This document shows positions 21,234 through 29,185 of a stretch of DNA of 32,769 nt, in pieces. The notes under the pieces are model-generated. The model was not told the origin of the DNA and did no database searches. It saw only the letters and a list, made by a program, of their open reading frames with translations. Origin of the DNA: Bacteroidota bacterium (GTDB lineage Bacteria > Bacteroidota > Bacteroidia > Chitinophagales > Saprospiraceae); NCBI GenBank assembly GCA_963169455.1, contig CAUJDW010000121.1, forward strand, positions 1 to 32,769, read 5' to 3'. Position numbers and translations under genes: made by a program. Position 1 is the stretch's first letter. Every line of letters starts with the position of its first letter.

Positions 21234-21431
21234 GCCCCGGCTAAACTTCGGATGTTTATCTCCGCCCTCCACGCTTCCCGCTTCCCAAACCGGGCCCTTC
21301 GTGTCGATTAAACAATAATTCTGAAAATCCGGAAAATCCGTATAAAGATTTTGATTGCAGTGTGAAAAAATACAGAAGTTGGGCAAAAGTTTGGAAGGGG
21401 CAAAAAAGTTATTTTTTGGTGATTAATGTTC

Positions 21432-21463
21432 TTTCACCACTCGGGATTTTTGAATTATATTTG
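21432..21463 (+). promoter_or_regulatory. Bacteroidota promoter for the small exported protein
   Basis: TTTC at 21432-21435 and TATATTTG at 21456-21463 are 20 bases apart, matching TTTG-N19-21-TAnnTTTG with one mismatch. The ATG follows 41 bases later. Confidence 0.6.
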
Positions 21464-21504
21464 CAGCCGTTGCCCATGAACGTTTCTCAAAATCTCTCAA
21501 GATC

Positions 21505-21882
21505 ATGCTGCGGAAATCCTCATTGTTGCTAGCCTTTTTGTTCGTCGGCTTTTTTACCTGCCTTGCTCAATCCGCCTCCTACAAGGGCGTATTCACCTCC
21601 AGCGGAGGAAGCTCCGGCCTGTTGGGCCTGGATGAAGGCGAGTCCATTTATGCCGACGCGGAAAACCGGGTTTACTACATCGATTTCGAAAACCTGAGTA
21701 TGAACCTCAGCGACATCGTGGTCAGGCGCCAGGATGGGGAAATTGTTTTGAAGGAAGACGTTTTTGAACTCCCGGTCAACACCATTTTCGAGATCGATTT
21801 CAGCCCTTATGGCGCCGGCAATTATGAAATCGAACTTCGGTCCTTTACCGGAGTCTTTCGCCGGAGTGTTTCCATAAAATAA
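21505..21882 (+). CDS. Small exported protein, unknown function
   Basis: The protein has 125 residues with signal sequence LRKSSLLLAFLFVGFFTCLAQ. The mature part is about 104 residues, strand-rich and Ser/Gly-rich (SSGGSSGLLGLDEGES, MNLSDIVVRRQDGEIVLKED, FEIDFSPYGAGNYEIELRSFTGVFRRSVSIK). The last segment resembles a single immunoglobulin-like or T9SS sorting-domain-like beta sandwich (GNYEIELRS), a common shape in Bacteroidota. A well-formed promoter lies upstream. It is convergent with the membrane protein at 21999. Confidence 0.7.
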   Translation: MLRKSSLLLAFLFVGFFTCLAQSASYKGVFTSSGGSSGLLGLDEGESIYADAENRVYYIDFENLSMNLSDIVVRRQDGEIVLKEDVFELPVNTIFEIDFSPYGAGNYEIELRSFTGVFRRSVSIK

Positions 21883-21951
21883 AGGCCGGAATGCCGGTCG
21901 ACCCGGCACAGCCTGCCATACACTTATGATCGGTGGGGCGGGCATTCCCTT

Positions 21952-21995
21952 CGTGCGCCCTGAAGCGAGGTTTTTCCGCAGCTCCAGGGCGCACG
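21952..21995. terminator. Hairpin between convergent genes
   Basis: Arms CGTGCGCCCTG (21952-21962) and CAGGGCGCACG (21985-21995) are perfect reverse complements around a 22-base loop. It sits between the stops at 21882 (plus) and 21999 (minus) and could end transcription from either side. Confidence 0.5.
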
Positions 21996-21998
21996 GCT

Positions 21999-22496
21999 TT
22001 AATCGGCCCCCGGCCCTTTCTCCCAGGCTTTCACCGCTTCGCGCAGTTTGTCCATGAGTTCCTGCAAATCGTAATCTTTTTCCGACATGATATGGGCTTT
22101 GCCGTTCTTTTCCTCAATGACCAGAAGCCTGGTCTGCCGGACGGCCCGGCCGGGATTGACGAAGGAGGGCTGTTTGTCCAGCTCGATGGCGGCATTTTTG
22201 ATGTTGCCGAATTCCGCCCTGCCGTAAGGGGTTTCCACCGCGTCCGTATAGATGATGATGTCGCTCGTTTTCCGGCTTTTCAGCCAGCTGAAAAAAGCCG
22301 TGCCGCTGCCGATCAGCACGGTGAAGAACAGGAGCATGGCTGCCAGCATCTTTCGGTTATATTGTTCGCCGGATGCCGGTTTGCGAAGCAGGGCCGCGAG
22401 CCCTGCCAGGGCTGCGAGGCTGACGAGCAGCGACAGCGCAATGGTGGCGCCTGAGCCGGAAGCTTCCGGTTCGATGGTGTACAGAATATTTTCCAT
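21999..22496 (-). CDS. Membrane protein, unknown function
   Basis: The protein has 165 residues from ATG 22496; a longer frame to 22724 has no start-site support and overlaps the miaA 3' end. Two hydrophobic helices (17-37, ATIALSLLVSLAALAGLAALL; 49-68, MLAAMLLFFTVLIGSGTAFF) are followed by a 97-residue cytoplasmic or periplasmic tail, SDIIIYTDAVETPYGRAEFGNIKNAAIELD...RLLVIEEKNGKAHIMSEKDYDLQELMDKL. The tail resembles a small PH-like fold seen in Bacteroidota membrane proteins, but I cannot assign it. It follows miaA on the same strand after 98 bases. Confidence 0.65.
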   Translation of the reverse strand: MENILYTIEPEASGSGATIALSLLVSLAALAGLAALLRKPASGEQYNRKMLAAMLLFFTVLIGSGTAFFSWLKSRKTSDIIIYTDAVETPYGRAEFGNIKNAAIELDKQPSFVNPGRAVRQTRLLVIEEKNGKAHIMSEKDYDLQELMDKLREAVKAWEKGPGAD

Positions 22497-22594
22497 ATTA
22501 CTGGTTTTGGGCGCTTCAAAGCTAGGCCGTACAGGGCAAAAATGGTAGCCCATCGCCTGAAATTGAATGAATTTAGCTGAAAAACATGCCGCTC

Positions 22595-23881
22595 TTAGGG
22601 CTGGCAGGTAAATCCAAACCCTTCCTTTTTTCCGGGATAATCCTGCACCCAGGCGGGAAGCTCCGCCCAGCCTGCCTTTTTCGCTCCTTTCAGAAAGGGG
22701 GGCGCGCTCTCCGAAATAAACCATGCCTTTTTATCCGAAGCTGCCAGCATGGCTTCGTGCCACAGCAGTTCCATGGCGAGCCCGTCATCCGGAAGGCCTT
22801 TGACGGCCGGCCCGAGAAACACGGCTTCCCGTTTTTTTTCGGCCATCAGCAGGCAGGCCTCAGCTCCCTCTGCCATAATCATCCTTATCCATTGGTTGCC
22901 TTCGGCGCCGGGTATGGGGGGAAGGGCAGGATGGGGGTGCTCCGGCCCGGCGTAGGCCAGGCGCAGGCCCTTTGCCCGCGCAGCTTCGATATAGCGCAGG
23001 GCCAGCTCCCAGTCGTCGGTGGGGCGGAAGCGCTTCCAGTGGCCGTCGCGGCGGCTCCAGGTGAGCTGGCGTTTGGCGTAGCGTCGGCTGTTGCGCTGTA
23101 TTAAAGCCACGGCTTCTTCCAGGCTGCAGCGGCCGTCGAGGTAATCGAATAGTTCCTGGTAGCCAACCGTTTGCAGGGCAGTGTGGTGGCGGTGAAGGTA
23201 AAGCCGCCGGGCTTCCTCGAGGAGCCCCTGCTCCATCATGTGCTTTACGCGCTGGCCGATGCGGGCGTAGAGTTCGGCGCGGGGCCAGTGCAGTTGCAGG
23301 TAGATAGGAGTAAAAGGGCGCTTTGCCTGCTTCTGGTTGCGAAAGCTCGAAAAAGGCTGCCCGCCGGCGCGGAAAACGGCGATTGCCCTGATGAGGCGGT
23401 GGGGGTTTTGCAGGTCGGCTTCCTCATAATAGGCGGGATCTACGGCCTGCAGTTCGGCCTGCAGGTGGTGCAGCCCTTTTTCCCGATATTCCGCTTCAAC
23501 CTGCCGGCGAACAGCCAGGGGTACTTCCGGGAAGGCGTCGAGCCCCTCGCAGAGCGACTTGACGTACAAGCCGGAGCCGCCCGCCAGGATGGCGATGTCC
23601 CTTTCCCTGTATAGTTTTTCCAGCAGTTGCATGGCGTCCCGCTCGAACTCGCCAACGCTGTAATCCGCATCGATGCTCAGGCTGTCGATGAAGTGGTGGG
23701 GCGCACGGGCAAGTTCCTCTGCCGAGGGCTTGGCCGTGCCGATGGCCATCTCCCGGTAAAACTGCCGGCTGTCGGCCGAAAGTATGGCCGCGCCGTAATG
23801 CCGGGCCAGGCGGATGGCGAAATCCGTCTTGCCGCTGGCCGTGGGCCCGCCCACCACGATGAGGTATTTGCCGTTGCTCAT
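22595..23881 (-). CDS. miaA: tRNA dimethylallyltransferase with unusual C-terminal extension
   Basis: The protein has 428 residues from ATG 23881 (MSNGKYLIVVGGPTASGKTDF). MiaA prenylates A37 of tRNAs reading UNN codons. Seen are the P-loop GPTASGKT (12-19), SADSRQFYREMAIGTAKPS, HHFIDSLSIDADYSVGEFE and AGGSGLYVKSL, with the C-terminal TWSRRDGHWKRFRP. Normal MiaA is about 300-310 residues and ends there. Here about 125 more residues follow (GLRLAYAGPEHPHPALPPIP..., MAEKKREAVFLGPAVKGLPDDGLAMELLWHEAMLAASDKKAWFISE), ending in GFGFTCQP. The extension has a mixed alpha/beta look and no known fold. A -7-like TATCTTCG at 23886-23893 lies only 4 bases upstream, pointing to a very short leader. Confidence 0.92.
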   Translation of the reverse strand: MSNGKYLIVVGGPTASGKTDFAIRLARHYGAAILSADSRQFYREMAIGTAKPSAEELARAPHHFIDSLSIDADYSVGEFERDAMQLLEKLYRERDIAILAGGSGLYVKSLCEGLDAFPEVPLAVRRQVEAEYREKGLHHLQAELQAVDPAYYEEADLQNPHRLIRAIAVFRAGGQPFSSFRNQKQAKRPFTPIYLQLHWPRAELYARIGQRVKHMMEQGLLEEARRLYLHRHHTALQTVGYQELFDYLDGRCSLEEAVALIQRNSRRYAKRQLTWSRRDGHWKRFRPTDDWELALRYIEAARAKGLRLAYAGPEHPHPALPPIPGAEGNQWIRMIMAEGAEACLLMAEKKREAVFLGPAVKGLPDDGLAMELLWHEAMLAASDKKAWFISESAPPFLKGAKKAGWAELPAWVQDYPGKKEGFGFTCQP

Positions 23882-24052
23882 GGGGCGAAGATAGGGCTTT
23901 TGAATGGCTGGATGGTTTAGGGCCTTTTCCATTTCCATCCGCAGGGTGGTTTTCTTCCTCCCGGCTTTTTTTTGAAGGTGATTTTTTGTAAATTATCGAT
24001 TTCAGGGGAACTCCTCTGGCCTGATTTCATAACACAACAAAACCTTCGGATC

Positions 24053-24259
24053 ATGACAGTAATGAAAGTTATCGAAGTAATGGGCTCCTCAGATAAAAGC
24101 TGGGACGATGCCGCACAGAAAATCGTTTCGGAAGCCTCCAAGACCGTCAAAAACATTCGCTCCATTTACATCCAGGACATGTCGGCCAAGGTAGAAAATA
24201 ACAAGATCACCGAATACCGGCTGACAGGAAAGGTCAGTTTCGAAGTAAGCGGGCACTGA
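24053..24259 (+). CDS. Dodecin family protein
   Basis: The protein has 68 residues from ATG 24053. The whole chain fits dodecin, a flavin-binding dodecamer: VMKVIEVMGSSDKSWDDAAQ, then VSEASKTVKNIRSIYIQDMSAKVENNKITEYRLTGKVSFEV. Dodecins store flavin or CoA and protect it from light. An upstream frame extension from 23972 is not coding-like. It is divergent from miaA with about 170 bases between. Confidence 0.9.
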   Translation: MTVMKVIEVMGSSDKSWDDAAQKIVSEASKTVKNIRSIYIQDMSAKVENNKITEYRLTGKVSFEVSGH

Positions 24260-24382
24260 CAGCCGCTGGAGATCAATTATTTTCGGATAAGTAGTTGGGC
24301 ACATTTAGCAGAACAATATAACAGAGCGAAAACGGCCTGGGCGCGGAAAAGCGCACCGGACAAAGAGCAAATCCATTCAAAT

Positions 24383-25318
24383 ATGAAACGATCCATATTT
24401 CTGATTTTGTGTTTAAACTTCCTCCCGGGAATGCTTTCTTCCATATATGCGCAACCCAGCCTGGCGGAGCGCCTCGGGTATCCTGCCGATGCCAAACTAC
24501 TGATCATTCATGCCGACGACCTGGCTTTGGCCCACTCGGCGAACCAGGCTACTTTCAGGGCCCTGGAAAGCGGCGGGGTGAGTTCCGCCAGCATTATGGT
24601 TCCCTGCCCCTGGCTGGCGGAAGTCGCCGAATACGCCGCCGCCCATCCGGGCCGCGACCTGGGGCTTCACCTGACGCTCACCAGCGAGTGGAAGCATTAC
24701 AAGTGGGGGCCGGCCGCACCCAGCAGTGAAGTGAAGGGGCTGTTGAATGAACATGGTTTTTTCTATGACAACTGCGCCGATGTGGCTGTCAGGGCTTCTG
24801 CTGAGGAGGTGGAGCGGGAACTGCGCGCACAGATCGGGCGGGCCTTGGCCATGGGGATAGAACCTACCCACCTCGATTCCCACATGGGTTGCCTGTTTTT
24901 TACCCGGCCCGATATTTTCGACATCTATCTCCGCCTGGGGCGCGAATACGGGCTGCCTACCCTGGTGAGTCAGAATCTGGTGGATGCACTGCCTGAAGCT
25001 TTCAGGGAAAAGCTTTCTGACAAAGACATCGTCGTCAACCAGATACTTGGCGCCAACCCGCCGGATTTCAGCACGGGCTTTGCAGCATACTACGAAAAGG
25101 TGCTGCGCAGCCTGGAGCCGGGACTCAGCGAGCTGATCGTCCACCTGGCCTATGACGATGCCGAGATGCAGGGCATCGCCGTGGATCACCCCGACTGGGG
25201 CGCCGCCTGGCGGCAGGCCGACTTTGACTTCTTTACCAGTGAGAAATGCCGCCAGATCATCCGGGAGGAGGGCATTCATCTCATCACCTGGAGGGAGCTC
25301 GGCAAACTGCTGAAATAG
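24383..25318 (+). CDS. Exported YdjC/ChbG-like carbohydrate deacetylase
   Basis: The protein has 311 residues with a signal sequence (SIFLILCLNFLPGMLSSIYAQ). The YdjC-family metal site is visible: LLIIHADDLALAHS (Asp45, Asp46, His51), LGLHLTLTSEW (His96) and PTHLDSHMGCLFF (His163, His167), with LIVHLAYDD late in the chain. Family members remove acetyl groups from chito-oligosaccharides and related sugars. Most are cytoplasmic, so the signal peptide here points to a periplasmic or outer-surface role. It is convergent, 7 bases from the isomerase gene on the other strand. Confidence 0.85.
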   Translation: MKRSIFLILCLNFLPGMLSSIYAQPSLAERLGYPADAKLLIIHADDLALAHSANQATFRALESGGVSSASIMVPCPWLAEVAEYAAAHPGRDLGLHLTLTSEWKHYKWGPAAPSSEVKGLLNEHGFFYDNCADVAVRASAEEVERELRAQIGRALAMGIEPTHLDSHMGCLFFTRPDIFDIYLRLGREYGLPTLVSQNLVDALPEAFREKLSDKDIVVNQILGANPPDFSTGFAAYYEKVLRSLEPGLSELIVHLAYDDAEMQGIAVDHPDWGAAWRQADFDFFTSEKCRQIIREEGIHLITWRELGKLLK

Positions 25319-25325
25319 TAAGGCC

Positions 25326-26243
25326 TCAACCCAGGAATTGCCTCAGGTAATTCCTGCTCGTCAGGATTGCCGCCCGGATGTCCGCCTCAGAGCCCTCGTA
25401 TGCGCGGTCTTCGACCTCTATACATGCCGGCCCGCGGTAGCCTACGGAGGTGAGGGCGGAAAAGAAATCGCGCCAGCGCACATCGCCCAGGCCCGGGATC
25501 TTGGGAGAATGGTATTCCAGCGGATAGGCCAGGATGCCCACCCGGTTCAGTTTGTCGCGGTACACCTTCACATCCTTGAGGTGGATGTGGTGCAGCTTTT
25601 CTGCGTAATCATAAATGGGCTGCACCTCGTCCATCTGCATCCATACCAGGTGAGAGGGGTCGTAGTTCAGCCCGAAGCTGGCGCTGGGGATAGCGTTGAA
25701 CATTTCATCCCAGACAGCCGGTGATACCGCCAGGTTCTTACCCCCCGGCCATTCGTCCTTCGTGAAAAGCATGGGGCAGTTCTCGATGCCGATCCTGATG
25801 TTTTCCTGTTCCGCCAGTTGGATTATTTCCGGCCAGGTTTCCCTGAAGCGGGCCAGGTTGTAATCGATGGGCTTGGAAGGGTCGCGGCCGATGAAGGTGT
25901 TCACCACGCCAATGCCCAGGCGGGAGGCGGCAACAATTACCTTTTTGATGTGATCGACAAAAACCGCGGCTTTCTCCGCATCCGGGTCGAGGGGGTTGGG
26001 GTAATAACCCAGGCCCGAGATATAGATGTCTTTTTGCTGTGCGTATGCCTTAATATGGGCAATGCGCTCATCGTCCAGTTCCCCCAAATCGATATGGGTG
26101 ACGCCGGCGTAGCGGCGCTCGGCCCTGCCCTTGGGCCAGCACATGATCTCCACGCATCTGAACTGATGGGCGGCGGCAAAATCGATGACTTCTTCGAAGG
26201 AGCTATCGGCCAGGATGGCGCTGACGAAACCGAGGTCGAGCAT
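25326..26243 (-). CDS. Sugar phosphate isomerase/epimerase-like (xylose isomerase-type TIM barrel)
   Basis: The protein has 305 residues, an AP-endonuclease-2-type TIM barrel of the sugar isomerase/epimerase group. Its landmarks are [65 protein letters not shown] with the metal-binding Asp/His, [14 protein letters not shown] with His/Lys/Asp ligands, and a final [12 protein letters not shown] Glu. The fold acts on many sugars, so the substrate is unknown. An operator-like palindrome lies upstream of its start. It is convergent, 7 bases from the YdjC gene. Confidence 0.88.
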   Translation of the reverse strand: MLDLGFVSAILADSSFEEVIDFAAAHQFRCVEIMCWPKGRAERRYAGVTHIDLGELDDERIAHIKAYAQQKDIYISGLGYYPNPLDPDAEKAAVFVDHIKKVIVAASRLGIGVVNTFIGRDPSKPIDYNLARFRETWPEIIQLAEQENIRIGIENCPMLFTKDEWPGGKNLAVSPAVWDEMFNAIPSASFGLNYDPSHLVWMQMDEVQPIYDYAEKLHHIHLKDVKVYRDKLNRVGILAYPLEYHSPKIPGLGDVRWRDFFSALTSVGYRGPACIEVEDRAYEGSEADIRAAILTSRNYLRQFLG

Positions 26244-26269
26244 GGTTGAGAGGTTTTTAATAAGGGGTG

Positions 26270-26303
26270 AAGTTTGCTAAACTTTCGAAAGTTTAGTAAA
26301 CTT
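26270..26303 (-). promoter_or_regulatory. 34-bp palindromic operator upstream of the sugar isomerase
   Basis: Bases 26270-26303 form two 17-base halves that are reverse complements with one mismatch, centred on TTTC|GAAA (core AAACTTTCGAAAGTTT). It starts 27 bases upstream of ATG 26243, an ideal place for a dimeric repressor. Which regulator binds is unknown. The rest of the gap to 26473 holds no gene. Confidence 0.65.
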
Positions 26304-26473
26304 TATGCCTGAAATTTGAAAAGCGTGGTTTATGCTCTGATTTCGCCGGTCCCGAAGCTGGCTGTTTTTTCGCGTCGAGGCCTGGCCTCTCACGAACGGG
26401 GAGATCAAAAATCAAGGTTCTTCCCAGCCAGCCATTCGGCCATGTTGCCATTCAACTTCCCTGTTTCTCCTGC

Positions 26474-28930
26474 TTACAACCCCAGCCTCCGCGCCAGCCC
26501 ATTGCTCGCCAGCATGCCGAATACCACGATGCTGATGGAACTCAGCGGCATCAGTATGGCTGCCACGATAGGGGAGAGGGCGCCCTGAACGGCGAAACTC
26601 AGCCCGATGATGTTGTAGATCAGGGCGAAGCCGTAGGCGTAAAAAACCAGCCGGATGCTGCGGCGCGAGAATTCCAGGAATGTGGGCAGGCTGCTGAATT
26701 GCCGGGCGTCGAGGATGGCGTCGCAGGCGGGCGTGAAGTTGTTGGTGTTTTCGGCCACTACTACCCCCGCGTCGCTTTGTTTGAGCGCCCCGGCGTCGTT
26801 AAGGCCGTCGCCGAGCATGAGCACCTTCTGCCCGCGGGCCTGCAGCTGCCGGACGAACTGCAGTTTTTCCTGGGGGCTTTGCCGGAAGTGCATATTTCCA
26901 CTTTCACCGAAAATGGGCGCCAGAAGGGGTTTTTCGCGGTCGTTGTCGCCGGAGAGCAGATAGAGGCTGGCGCGATTGTCAAAATACCGGGCTACCTGCC
27001 AGACGCCTTCGCGGAAGTGGTTTACAATGCGGAAATACCCCCTCAGCTCGCCCTTAATCTGTACATAAACGCCTTCTCCTTCCTGATGATCCGCATCCGG
27101 GGAAACCGTTCCGATAAAGGCCTTCGAGCCGATGCGCACCGGCTGTTGGCAAACGATGCCCTGTACGCCCTTGCCAATGACTTCTTCCCAGCCTGTGGGC
27201 TCGTATTTTGTTTCGTCGGGAGCCTCTGCTCCTTCGGCCAGGAAGGCTGCCAGCTGCTGGCTGACAGGGTGCCCGGAGGGATGCAGGACGGCCCACAGCA
27301 TCCGTTTTTCATGATCGTCCAGCGGTGTGCCGGCAAAGCTGATGTCGCCCCGTTCGCGCTGGGTAAGGGTGCCTGTTTTGTCGAAAACGACTGACTGCAC
27401 ATTGCTGAGGGCTTCGATGACGGCTGTATTTTTGAGGAAAAACCGGCGCCTTCCAAGGATGCGCACCACATTGCCGAAAATAAAGGGTATGGCCAGCGCT
27501 ACGGCGCAGGGGCAGGCGATGATGAGCACCGCGGTAAAAGCGTTGATGGCGATATTTGCGTCGCGGGGAAGCCAGTAGATCAGGGTGGCGAAGGCCACAG
27601 CCAGGATGGCCGTGGTGAAAAAGCGGCCGACCCGGTTGGCCAGCAGGCTGGTGCGCGACTCCCTGGCCTTGGTAAAGGCCTCGTCGTTCCACAACTGGGT
27701 CAGGTAGCTTTGGGAAACCCTGCGCGTCAGGCTCAGTTCGATGGCCCCGCCAAGCTGCCGGCCGCCGGCGAAAACCTTTTCGCCGGTGGTTTTTCGCACC
27801 GGCTCCGATTCGCCCGTAACGAAACTGTAGTCGATCTCGCCTTCGCCCTTCAACATGATGCTGTCGGCGGGGATGAGTTCCCCGTGTTTGACCACGATGA
27901 TGTCGCCGGGCTCCAGTTTGTCGAGGGTGACGGAGCGCAGTTGCCCTTCTTCCCTTCTATGGGCAGCGATGGGAAAATAAGATTTGTAATCGCGCTCAAA
28001 AGACATGGTGTGGTAAGTGCGCTGCTGGAACCACTTGCCGACCAGCAGGAAAAACACCAGCCCTGCCAGGCTGTCCAGGTATCCCGCGCCCGTTTGGGCC
28101 ACGATTTCAAAAACGCTGCGGAAGAAAAGGGCCAGGATGCCTATGGAAATGGGCAGGTCGATGTTGAAGGTGCGCTGCTTCAGGCCCAGCCAGGCGGAGC
28201 GCAGGTAATCCTGCCCGCTGTAAAAGGCCACCGGCAGGGCAAGCAGGATATTGAGGTAGCCGAACAGGCGGAAGAAAAAAGTGTCCTCGCCCTTTTCCAG
28301 GCCCAGGTATTCGGGAAAGCTCAGCAGCATGATGTTGCCGAAGGCAAAACCGGCCACGCCGAGCTTGTAATAGAATGAGCGGCTGGCAATGGGCGCTTTC
28401 TCATTATCGAGGCTGCTCAGGTTGATGGCCGGCGCGTAGCCGATACTGGCCAGCAGTTCCACTACCTGGCGCAGGCTGATCTCTGCTTCGGAATAGTTGA
28501 TGTAGGCCTCCTTTTTGACGAAGTTGACTTTGGCGGAAATGACTCCCGGATTGAGCTTGTGGAGGTTCTCCAGCAACCAGATACAGGAGGCGCAGTGCAT
28601 CTGCGGAATGAAAAAAGTGGCCCGGGCCTGATGCCCGTCGGAGAAATCGATCAGTTTTTCGCGCACCTCGGGGTCGTCGAGGAAGGCATATTCCTCCTTG
28701 GCCCGCCCCTTGAGGCTGACGCCTGCATTTTCATCGATGTCGTAATAACGGCACAGGCCATTGTCGTTCAGGATCTCGAAGACGGTTTTACAGCCTTCGC
28801 AGCAGAATGTTTTCTCTTCAATGTGGATGTGGTTGTCCTCACAGGGTTCCCCACAGTGGTAGCAGCTAATTTCCGGACTGGTTTTGCGCCCGATCAGGTT
28901 CTGATCGTTCAATTGGCTTGCGACTGGCAT
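26474..28930 (-). CDS. Copper-transporting P1B-type ATPase (CcoI/FixI-like)
   Basis: The protein has 818 residues. An N-terminal Cys-rich segment, CYHCGEPCEDNHI...FCCEGCKTVFEIL (23-54), precedes an HMA domain with MHCASC (111-116). Eight membrane helices follow, with the CPC motif at 473-475 (IACPCAVALAIP), TGES at 372-375, DKTGT at 517-521 (phosphorylated Asp517) and GDGLND at 707-712. The Cys-rich lead region marks the CcoI/FixI group, which feeds copper into cbb3 oxidase. No cbb3 oxidase genes or ccoS are next to it. The Cys/CPC motifs make copper export from the cytoplasm the best call. Two FNR/CRP-like sites precede it. Confidence 0.93.
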   Translation of the reverse strand: MPVASQLNDQNLIGRKTSPEISCYHCGEPCEDNHIHIEEKTFCCEGCKTVFEILNDNGLCRYYDIDENAGVSLKGRAKEEYAFLDDPEVREKLIDFSDGHQARATFFIPQMHCASCIWLLENLHKLNPGVISAKVNFVKKEAYINYSEAEISLRQVVELLASIGYAPAINLSSLDNEKAPIASRSFYYKLGVAGFAFGNIMLLSFPEYLGLEKGEDTFFFRLFGYLNILLALPVAFYSGQDYLRSAWLGLKQRTFNIDLPISIGILALFFRSVFEIVAQTGAGYLDSLAGLVFFLLVGKWFQQRTYHTMSFERDYKSYFPIAAHRREEGQLRSVTLDKLEPGDIIVVKHGELIPADSIMLKGEGEIDYSFVTGESEPVRKTTGEKVFAGGRQLGGAIELSLTRRVSQSYLTQLWNDEAFTKARESRTSLLANRVGRFFTTAILAVAFATLIYWLPRDANIAINAFTAVLIIACPCAVALAIPFIFGNVVRILGRRRFFLKNTAVIEALSNVQSVVFDKTGTLTQRERGDISFAGTPLDDHEKRMLWAVLHPSGHPVSQQLAAFLAEGAEAPDETKYEPTGWEEVIGKGVQGIVCQQPVRIGSKAFIGTVSPDADHQEGEGVYVQIKGELRGYFRIVNHFREGVWQVARYFDNRASLYLLSGDNDREKPLLAPIFGESGNMHFRQSPQEKLQFVRQLQARGQKVLMLGDGLNDAGALKQSDAGVVVAENTNNFTPACDAILDARQFSSLPTFLEFSRRSIRLVFYAYGFALIYNIIGLSFAVQGALSPIVAAILMPLSSISIVVFGMLASNGLARRLGL

Positions 28931-28978
28931 ACGTGGCCTGTTTTGGGCACTAAAGGTAAAAAGGGCGGAAAGGGGAAA

Positions 28979-28998
28979 GGGGTGACTTTCGTCACCCC
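28979..28998 (-). promoter_or_regulatory. CRP/FNR-type palindrome GTGA-N6-TCAC upstream of the copper ATPase
   Basis: GGGGTGAC-TTTC-GTCACCCC is a perfect palindrome whose inner part is GTGA-N6-TCAC, the CRP-family form. It lies 49 bases upstream of the ATPase start, just beyond a TACCTTTA -7-like element (28951-28958, minus strand). Confidence 0.5.
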
Positions 28999-29004
28999 CG
29001 AAGG

Positions 29005-29018
29005 ATGATTATTATCAA
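29005..29018. promoter_or_regulatory. FNR-like box ATGAT-N4-ATCAA
   Basis: ATGATTATTATCAA differs from the FNR box TTGAT-N4-ATCAA at one base. It sits next to the GTGA-N6-TCAC palindrome, upstream of a gene type often under oxygen control. Confidence 0.4.
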
Positions 29019-29097
29019 AAAAGGGCATTTTCGATGGTGTGTAATCATCCATTAATTCCCCATATACCCGTGTTAATTTAAAATGCAGATTTGTAAT

Positions 29098-29184
29098 GCA
29101 AAATGTAAAAAGGGTTAGGAGATAGCGCTATGGGAGGAGGCTTCCCGGCTTGTTCCCGGCGCTCTCCCGGGCCTTTTACATTTT
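29098..29184. mobile_element. AT-ended repeat element (87 bases), relative of the insert at 4412-4553
   Basis: It starts GCAAAATGTAAAAAGG and ends CCTTTTACATTTT (29172-29184), inverted versions of each other with one base extra, around a GC-rich core. Its right end touches the stop codon of the sialidase-like gene. It has no gene. Confidence 0.5.
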
Positions 29185-29185
29185 A

